Assembly (NCBI GenBank): GCA_964473455.1
Contig: CAYYQX010000004.1
Span: 1 to 64,000 of the forward strand
From: JALELF01 sp964473455
GTDB lineage: Bacteria; Bacillota_I; Bacilli_A; RF39; UBA660
Direction of reading: 5' to 3'
Length of the DNA: 64,000 nucleotides
In this document: positions 58,633 to 64,000 of the stretch, in pieces
Layout: each line of letters opens with the position of its first letter
How positions within the stretch are numbered: position 1 is the first letter of the stretch
The notes under the pieces: model-generated
Database searches by the model: none
The model's input: the letters and a program-made list of their open reading frames with translations, nothing else
What the model was told of the DNA's origin: nothing
Position numbers and translations under genes: made by a program

Positions 58633-60576
58633 ATGGATATAAAAATAGTTAACAATATTAAAACGTTAGCCGTTGAAATGATTAACAAAGCAGGAAGCGG
58701 GCATACGGGCATTGCTCTTTCTGCTGCCCCAATTTTATATACTTTGTATAGTAGACATATTAATATTGAACCTAATCAACCAAATTGGATCAATCGAGAT
58801 AGATTTGTTATGTCAGCAGGGCATGGATCTGCTCTTTTATATGCAACACTTTATTTTGCTGGATATAATATTAGTTTAGAGGATTTAAAACAATTTAGGC
58901 AAATAGATTCTAAAACGCCAGGACATCCAGAATTTGGAATAACTAGTGGAGTTGACGCCACAACTGGTCCTTTAGGCCAAGGGTTAGGAACTGCTGTTGG
59001 TATGGCTTTAGCTTCTAAAATATTAGGTGATAAATATACTCTAAGTAATGGAATAAAAGATAATACTTCCTTAATCAACTACAAGGTATATGTTTTGTGT
59101 AGTGATGGAGATTTAATGGAAGGAGTAAGCTATGAAGCTGCTTCTCTTGCCGGAACACTTAATTTAGATAATTTAATTGTTTTGTACGATTCAAACAAAG
59201 TGAGTTTAGATGGCGATACTTCAAACACATTTACTGAAAATGTTATAGATAGATTCAAGGCAATGGGTTGGTATACAGACCAAGTAAGAAATGGCTCTGA
59301 TATAAATGAAATAGATGAAGCAATAGATGAAGCTAAGATGTCAGGAAGACCTTCTTTTATTGAAATAAAGACAATAATTGGTAAAGGCACTAAATATGAG
59401 GGAACAAGTAAAGCTCATGGTCTTAGTTTAAATGATGAAGAAGTGTTAGAGATAAAAAGAAGACTAGATATTCCTTTAGAACCTTTTTATGTTAATGAAG
59501 AAGCAGTAAGCTTTTTTAGAAGTACAGTAAAAAGTAGAAGTAATTATAAAGAGTGGAGCTTAAATTTACAAAGATATTTAGAGTTTAATAAATTAGAAAA
59601 GCTTGATTTTTCAAGTGAAATAAATTTATTGGATTTAAAAATGGAATCAGACAAAAATACAACAAGAGATCTTAATCATATTGTTATGCAGGAAATTGGA
59701 AAAAGACTAGATAACTTTATTGGTGGCAGTGCCGATCTTAGAAGTAGTACAAGAGCTTATTTTGATAACTTCGACGATATAAAAGACAGCCATTATAAAG
59801 GTAAAAACATTTGGTTTGGTGTTAGAGAACATGTAATGGGAGCAGTGCTTAATGGCCTTGCTTTATCAAACATAAGATGCTTTGGCTCAACTTTTTTAGC
59901 TTTTTCAGATTACTTAAAACCAGCCATTAGAATGTCAGCCATAATGAATTTACCTGTAACTTATATATTTTCACATGATTCTGTTTCAATAGGAGAAGAT
60001 GGACCAACGCATCAACCAATTGAGCAATTATCAAGTCTTAGAATGATTCCAAACTTAGATGTCTTTAGACCAGCTGATTTAAATGAATTAATAGGCTGTT
60101 GGAATGTGATTTTAAATAAACAAAACCCAAGTGCGTTAGTAATTTCTAAAGAAGTAATAAAAGAAGTACCAACAGATACAAGGATGACTATGAAGGGTGC
60201 TTATATAATTAAAAAAGAAGAAGATAGGCTTGACGGAATAATTATAGCGACAGGCTCAGAAGTTCATAAGGCATATTTTATTGCCAAGAAATTATATGAA
60301 GAGAAAAGGTTAAGTATTAGGGTTATTAGTATGCCATCAGTTAGTCTTTATAAAAAACAAAATATAGAGTATAAAAATGAATTATTTCCTGTTGGTAAAA
60401 AAGTAATAGTAATAGAAGCGGGAGCTTCTGGTGCGTGGTATGAATTTGTATATAATAAAAATTATTTATTAACGCTTGATGAATTTGGAGCTTCTGGTAA
60501 AAGTGAAGATGTTTTAAAAAAGTTTAACTTTGATTATGAAAGCCTTAAAAATCGTGTAGAAAGACTATTAAAATAA
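58633..60576 (+). CDS. tkt: Transketolase
   Basis: A 647-residue thiamine-diphosphate enzyme of the non-oxidative pentose phosphate pathway. The N-terminal domain includes INKAGSGHTGIALS, DRFVMSAGHGSALLYA, TGPLGQGLGTAVGMA and the GDG motif LCSDGDLMEG; the pyrimidine domain has VREHVMGAVLNGLAL and TYIFSHDSVSIGEDGPTHQPIEQL. The C-terminal domain ends with SGKSEDVLKKF. The start at 58633 has AGAGGTG upstream. It overlaps the Nudix gene by one base (TAATG). Confidence 0.96.
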   Translation: MDIKIVNNIKTLAVEMINKAGSGHTGIALSAAPILYTLYSRHINIEPNQPNWINRDRFVMSAGHGSALLYATLYFAGYNISLEDLKQFRQIDSKTPGHPEFGITSGVDATTGPLGQGLGTAVGMALASKILGDKYTLSNGIKDNTSLINYKVYVLCSDGDLMEGVSYEAASLAGTLNLDNLIVLYDSNKVSLDGDTSNTFTENVIDRFKAMGWYTDQVRNGSDINEIDEAIDEAKMSGRPSFIEIKTIIGKGTKYEGTSKAHGLSLNDEEVLEIKRRLDIPLEPFYVNEEAVSFFRSTVKSRSNYKEWSLNLQRYLEFNKLEKLDFSSEINLLDLKMESDKNTTRDLNHIVMQEIGKRLDNFIGGSADLRSSTRAYFDNFDDIKDSHYKGKNIWFGVREHVMGAVLNGLALSNIRCFGSTFLAFSDYLKPAIRMSAIMNLPVTYIFSHDSVSIGEDGPTHQPIEQLSSLRMIPNLDVFRPADLNELIGCWNVILNKQNPSALVISKEVIKEVPTDTRMTMKGAYIIKKEEDRLDGIIIATGSEVHKAYFIAKKLYEEKRLSIRVISMPSVSLYKKQNIEYKNELFPVGKKVIVIEAGASGAWYEFVYNKNYLLTLDEFGASGKSEDVLKKFNFDYESLKNRVERLLK

Positions 60577-61088
60577 TGGAAGAAATAGATATATTAGATA
60601 AATCTGGTAATAAGCTAGGGCTTAGTTTACCTCTAGAAGAAGTTCATAAAAAAGGTTTGTGGCACGAAGCTATTCATATAATTGTCTTAAATAATAATAA
60701 AGTTTTTCTGCAGAAAAGATCAGATAGGATGATAACGTTTCCAAACATATGGGATATTTCTGTTGGGGGACATGTTAGTTCAGGGGAAGAGGCTTTAACT
60801 GCCGCTAAAAGAGAATTTTTTGAAGAGTTAGGACTAAATCCAGAAGAATATGAATTTGATTTTGCAAAAAGATATCAAGAACAATTGGTATATAATGATA
60901 CTGCGATTAATGAATATGTTGATTTATACGTTGTAAAAATTGATGGTGTTATAAACTTTAACATTAGTTCAAAGGAAATAAAAGAAGTTAAATGGGCTTC
61001 TAAAAGCGAACTTAATCAAATGATTACAAACAAAGACATTATCTACCACGAATATGATTATCAAATATTAAACGAATTATTGAAATAA
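60576..61088 (+). CDS. Nudix hydrolase (isopentenyl-diphosphate isomerase-like/YfcD type)
   Basis: A 170-residue protein with a complete Nudix box, GGHVSSGEEALTAAKREF followed by FEELGL (about 68-91), which binds Mg2+ for hydrolysis of nucleoside diphosphate-linked compounds. LWHEAIHIIVLNNNKVFLQKRS and FPNIWDISVGGHV resemble the YfcD/Idi-like subgroup. The substrate cannot be told from sequence. It is coupled to tkt by TAATG. Confidence 0.85.
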   Translation: MEEIDILDKSGNKLGLSLPLEEVHKKGLWHEAIHIIVLNNNKVFLQKRSDRMITFPNIWDISVGGHVSSGEEALTAAKREFFEELGLNPEEYEFDFAKRYQEQLVYNDTAINEYVDLYVVKIDGVINFNISSKEIKEVKWASKSELNQMITNKDIIYHEYDYQILNELLK

Positions 61089-61139
61089 CTTTACTAATTA
61101 AGTAATCTTTAGTACCATTAATACAGGAGGAAATAAAAT

Positions 61140-61355
61140 ATGGAATTATTTTTAGATATAGTAAAAATCCTTGGAGGATTAATAGTAGGGGCAGTTATAG
61201 GGTTTTTTCTTGCAAGATCTTATATGCAAAGGTATATGAAAAAAAACCCACCAATCAATGAACAAATGATAAAAGCGATGATGATGCAGATGGGAAGAAC
61301 ACCTAGTCAAAAACAAGTTAATCAAATGATGAAACAAATGACTAAATATATGTAG
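61140..61355 (+). CDS. yneF: YneF family small membrane protein (UPF0154)
   Basis: A 71-residue protein with one N-terminal helix (about 7-25: VKILGGLIVGAVIGFFLARSY) and a Met-rich basic cytoplasmic tail (INEQMIKAMMMQMGRTPSQKQV), the hallmark of UPF0154. Its function is unknown. It keeps the Bacillus order lexA/SOS gene/tkt/yneF. AGGAGG precedes the ATG; a terminator overlaps its end. Confidence 0.92.
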   Translation: MELFLDIVKILGGLIVGAVIGFFLARSYMQRYMKKNPPINEQMIKAMMMQMGRTPSQKQVNQMMKQMTKYM

Positions 61356-61369
61356 TCATTTGTTTTTTC
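61334..61369 (+). terminator. Terminator after yneF
   Basis: ACAAATGACTA (61334-61344) and TAGTCATTTGT (61353-61363) pair over 11 bp and are followed by T residues; the stop codon is in the right arm. Confidence 0.85.
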
Positions 61370-61371
61370 TG

Positions 61372-61400
61372 TTGACAATTTTATTTAAAAAATGTAAAAT
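61372..61400 (+). promoter_or_regulatory. Promoter of the second GreA-like gene
   Basis: TTGACA (61372-61377) and TAAAAT (61395-61400) have a 17-base spacer; AAGGAG precedes the ATG. Confidence 0.8.
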
Positions 61401-61431
61401 AACAGTTATTGTTTAAAAAGAAGGAGAAAAT

Positions 61432-61878
61432 ATGAGTATAACAGTAAGACAAGCAAAGGCAGTAGCTGAAAAAAAAGCTTATTATAAGGCTCTTTATGAT
61501 GGGCAAAGTGATGATTCTTTTTCAGACAAAGCAAAAGAATATTATGACAAACTAAACTATTATTCAAGTTTCGATAATCTTGATGTAGCTAAGCCGCAAG
61601 ATAATGATTCAGTTCAAGTAGGATCAGTAATTAGATTAAAAATGCCAAATAACAACATTTTTAGCTTTGAAATTGTTGATACGGTTATACATGGCATTGA
61701 TGCAGTAGGCTCAGTTATATCGACCAAAAGCTCTCTTGGGCAAGTTATTTTAGGTAAAGAAAAAGGGCAAAAATTTACTTTTTTAAATGGAACGCAAGAA
61801 AACAAAATAAAAATTCTAGAAATTTCAGGATATGAAGAACCAGAATTAGGACACCAAAAAGTTATTGAAAAAGTTTAA
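61432..61878 (+). CDS. Divergent GreA/GreB C-domain protein
   Basis: A 148-residue protein whose second half, SVISTKSSLGQVILGKEKGQKF (about 92-113, given here as the motif core) and the strands around it, matches the GreA C-terminal domain. The first 60 residues are helical (VRQAKAVAEKKAYYKALYDG) but lack the acidic tip sequence of canonical GreA, so cleavage stimulation is doubtful. It might bind RNA polymerase in a regulatory way. It has its own consensus promoter and a terminator. Confidence 0.7.
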   Translation: MSITVRQAKAVAEKKAYYKALYDGQSDDSFSDKAKEYYDKLNYYSSFDNLDVAKPQDNDSVQVGSVIRLKMPNNNIFSFEIVDTVIHGIDAVGSVISTKSSLGQVILGKEKGQKFTFLNGTQENKIKILEISGYEEPELGHQKVIEKV

Positions 61879-61889
61879 TAACTTTTTTT
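61856..61889 (+). terminator. Terminator before uvrA
   Basis: AAAAAGTTATT (61856-61866) and AATAACTTTTT (61877-61887) form an 11-bp stem followed by T residues; the stop codon is at the start of the right arm. Confidence 0.85.
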
Positions 61890-61890
61890 A

Positions 61891-61919
61891 TTGTTCAACA
61901 CCCAAACATATGTTATAAT
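61891..61919 (+). promoter_or_regulatory. uvrA promoter
   Basis: TTGTTC (61891-61896) and TATAAT (61914-61919) have a 17-base spacer. The LexA-like site overlaps the -10. Confidence 0.7.
61903..61916 (+). promoter_or_regulatory. LexA operator of uvrA
   Basis: CAAACATATGTTAT contains the perfect palindrome AACATATGTT, the core of a classical Bacillus LexA box, and overlaps the -10 element. Confidence 0.75.
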
Positions 61920-61942
61920 AAAAAAGTGGAAGAAGTGATATT

Positions 61943-64000
61943 ATGGACAACATAATAATAAAAGGTGCCAGAGAAAACAATTTAAAAAACATTGATTTAG
62001 TTTTGCCAAAAAATAAATTAATAGTTATGACAGGTGTAAGTGGAAGCGGTAAAAGCTCCCTTGCTTTTGATACTATATATGCCGAAGGAGAAAGAAGATA
62101 CATTGAAAGTCTAAACGCTTATGCTAGACAGTTCTTAGGCAACTTTAATAAACCAGACGTTGATACTATAGAAGGTTTAAGTCCAGCTATAAGTATCGAT
62201 CAAAAATCAACCAACAAAAATCCTAGAAGTACTGTTGGAACAGTTACTGAAATATACGATTATTTAAGACTTTTGTATGCCAAAATAGGTGTACCTTATT
62301 GTCCTACTCATAAAAAGCCAATTAAAAGTCAGAGTATTGAAGAAATGACTTCACAAATATTAAAAACAGAGCCAAATACCAAAATTAGAATATTGAGCCC
62401 TGTTATTTATGGAGAAAAAGGAACACAAAAGGAAATACTTGAAGATTTAAGAAAAGATGGGTTTGCCAGAGTAATAATTGATAAAAGTGAATATGAATTA
62501 TCTGATGAGATAGAACTAGACAAAAACAAAAAACATACTATTTTAGTTGTAGTAGATAGATTAATTATGAAAGAAGATATTAGAAGTAGGCTATATGAAG
62601 CAATAGAAGTTGCTACTAGATTGTCAAAAGGGAAATGTATAGTTGACATTATTGGTGACAAAGAAATTGTGATGAGCGAGAAGTATGCCTGCCCTGAATG
62701 CGACTTTAGTTTGCCAGAGTTAGAACCAAGAATCTTTTCTTTTAATGCGCCATATGGAGCTTGTGAAGAATGCAAAGGACTTGGAGTAAAATTCAAAGTT
62801 GATGAGGAATTAGTTATTCCAGATAAAAACAAAACATTAAGAGAAGGTGCTATAAAAGCGATAAACTTAAATGATATTGGGAATATTATTTACACGCAAA
62901 TAAATACAGTTTGTGAGTATTATAAAATTAATATGGATATTCCAGTAAAAAAAATACCTAAAGAGAAAATGGACATATTACTTTATGGAACTCCTGAAAA
63001 AATAGAGTTTGAATATACTTCCAAAGTTGGTAGTATGCGAAAAACAAAAGAAAACTATGAAGGAATAATTACTAACTTAGAAAGACGATATATTGAAACA
63101 AAAAGTGAATGGATAAGAACTTGGATAGAGAACTTTATGACTGAAAATGTTTGTCCAAAATGTAATGGGGCAAGACTAAAAAGTGAAGTTTTATCTGTTT
63201 TAATAAACAACAAGAATATTTATGAAATAACAAAATTAAGTATTAGTGAATTAAAAGAATTTTTTACACATTTAGAACTAACAAATACCGAAAAAGAAAT
63301 AAGTGATTTAATTATTAAAGAGATAAATTCAAGACTAGAGTTTTTAATAAACGTTGGACTTGATTATTTGACTTTAAGCAGAACTGCCGCAACTTTATCA
63401 GGTGGAGAAGCTCAAAGAATTAGACTGGCTACCCAAATAGGTTCAAGATTAACTGGTGTTTTATATGTTTTAGATGAACCAAGCATTGGTCTTCATCAAA
63501 GAGACAATGACAGATTAATAAAGTCAATGATGGATATGAGAGATTTAGGAAACACCTTAATAGTAGTAGAACACGATTTCGACACTATGTTGAAGGCAGA
63601 CTATTTAGTAGATATTGGTCCAGGTGCGGGCATTCATGGCGGGAATGTCGTTGCTGCAGGCACTCCAATTGAAGTTATGAATAATCCAAACAGTTTAACC
63701 GGAAGATATTTAAAAGGTGAATTAAAAATAGAAGTTCCCCAAAAAAGAAGAACAAGCAATAAGTTTTTAGAAATTATTGGTGCTGAAGAAAACAATCTAA
63801 AAAATATAAATATAAAATTTCCTTTAGGCACTTTTGTTTGTGTAACAGGAGTTAGTGGTAGTGGTAAAAGTTCCCTTGTAAATGAAATAGTATATAAAGC
63901 TGTCTATAATAATTTATACAAAAATAAAGAGAAGATAGGGAAACATAAAACAATTAAGGGAATGCAAGAAATAGATAAAGCCGTTGATATTTCACAAAAT
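61943..64000 (+). CDS. uvrA: Excinuclease ABC subunit A (UvrA), partial at the right edge
   Basis: The first 686 residues of the damage-recognition ATPase of nucleotide excision repair. GVSGSGKSSLAFDTIYAEGERRYIESL starts the first ATPase (Walker A near residues 31-38); zinc-binding Cys pairs occur at YACPEC and EECKG and again at CPKCNG. The ABC signature TLSGGEAQRIRLA and Walker B VLYVLDEPSIGLHQRD follow, and the second Walker A GVSGSGKSSLVNEI appears near the edge. The frame remains open to base 64000. Its promoter has a LexA-like site. uvrB does not precede it here. Confidence 0.97.
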   Translation, partial: MDNIIIKGARENNLKNIDLVLPKNKLIVMTGVSGSGKSSLAFDTIYAEGERRYIESLNAYARQFLGNFNKPDVDTIEGLSPAISIDQKSTNKNPRSTVGTVTEIYDYLRLLYAKIGVPYCPTHKKPIKSQSIEEMTSQILKTEPNTKIRILSPVIYGEKGTQKEILEDLRKDGFARVIIDKSEYELSDEIELDKNKKHTILVVVDRLIMKEDIRSRLYEAIEVATRLSKGKCIVDIIGDKEIVMSEKYACPECDFSLPELEPRIFSFNAPYGACEECKGLGVKFKVDEELVIPDKNKTLREGAIKAINLNDIGNIIYTQINTVCEYYKINMDIPVKKIPKEKMDILLYGTPEKIEFEYTSKVGSMRKTKENYEGIITNLERRYIETKSEWIRTWIENFMTENVCPKCNGARLKSEVLSVLINNKNIYEITKLSISELKEFFTHLELTNTEKEISDLIIKEINSRLEFLINVGLDYLTLSRTAATLSGGEAQRIRLATQIGSRLTGVLYVLDEPSIGLHQRDNDRLIKSMMDMRDLGNTLIVVEHDFDTMLKADYLVDIGPGAGIHGGNVVAAGTPIEVMNNPNSLTGRYLKGELKIEVPQKRRTSNKFLEIIGAEENNLKNINIKFPLGTFVCVTGVSGSGKSSLVNEIVYKAVYNNLYKNKEKIGKHKTIKGMQEIDKAVDISQN

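Overview
The window is a strongly A+T-rich, gene-dense bacterial chromosome segment. Nearly all genes lie on the + strand in tight, often overlapping runs. TGA is used as a stop (queA, dnaG and trmR all end in TGA) and Trp is TGG, so the Mycoplasma code is excluded. A T-box leader, a Spo0A homologue, a Bacillus-type LexA operator, GGTGA/AGGAGG ribosome sites and Bacillus-like synteny (rimP-nusA-ylxR-infB; lexA | small SOS gene-tkt-yneF; trmR-trhP1-trhP2-greA) point to a Bacillota/Bacilli-type organism. Several shortened genes suggest a reduced, probably uncultured lineage near the wall-bearing relatives of Mollicutes. MraY shows that it makes peptidoglycan. The lineage is inferred; no rRNA is present.

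Layout: 1-8.5 kb has an orphan leucine-rich-like protein on the - strand, then rpmG, efp, ruvAB, a stand-alone GreA C-domain, queA, miaA and a HExxH metalloprotease. 8.5-17.6 kb has a compact T-box leader with glyS, mraY, a small two-helix membrane protein, pyk, an altered GH31 protein, rnhB and a GT4 glycosyltransferase. 17.8-24.7 kb has an OmpR-type two-component system, dusB, an RDD protein, lysS, a cation exporter and an HdeD-like protein. 24.8-33.9 kb has hup, a giant pseudopilin with GLUG-like repeats, pgk, a flippase-like protein, tpiA, spo0A, recA, hemW and a Clp-D1-like AAA+ ATPase. 34-42.6 kb has a tailed membrane protein, two tRNA-Arg genes each followed by an unrecognised gene, dnaG-rpoD, and pilus-type pilC-pilD. 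42.6-49.9 kb has a polyprenyl-sugar glycosylation set (GT2, GtrA, GT-C) interleaved with tRNA hydroxyuridine genes (trmR, trhP1, trhP2), then greA and tig. 50-64 kb has a small - strand gene, ffh, an unassigned structured RNA, recG, the nusA-infB operon, lexA with a divergent SOS-controlled mini-gene, tkt, a Nudix gene, yneF, a second GreA-like gene, and uvrA running off the end.

The most coherent system is an SOS regulon. LexA-type operators of the form C(G/A)AAC-N4-(T/A)GTT lie in the promoters of ruvAB, recA, recG, lexA and uvrA, and a perfect one lies in front of a 47-residue membrane protein that occupies the yneA position beside lexA. That protein is probably a minimal SOS cell-division inhibitor without the LysM domain of YneA. 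Other features worth a second look are a recurring minimal promoter/ribosome-site cassette with a nearly constant -10-to-ATG distance, the ultracompact glycine T-box, an orphan RNA after ffh, three proteins carrying the GreA C-domain, Spo0A immediately behind a terminator, a PilC with a repeat-bearing hydrophobic N-terminal extension, and a one-domain Clp-type ATPase that has lost the usual pore-loop motif.
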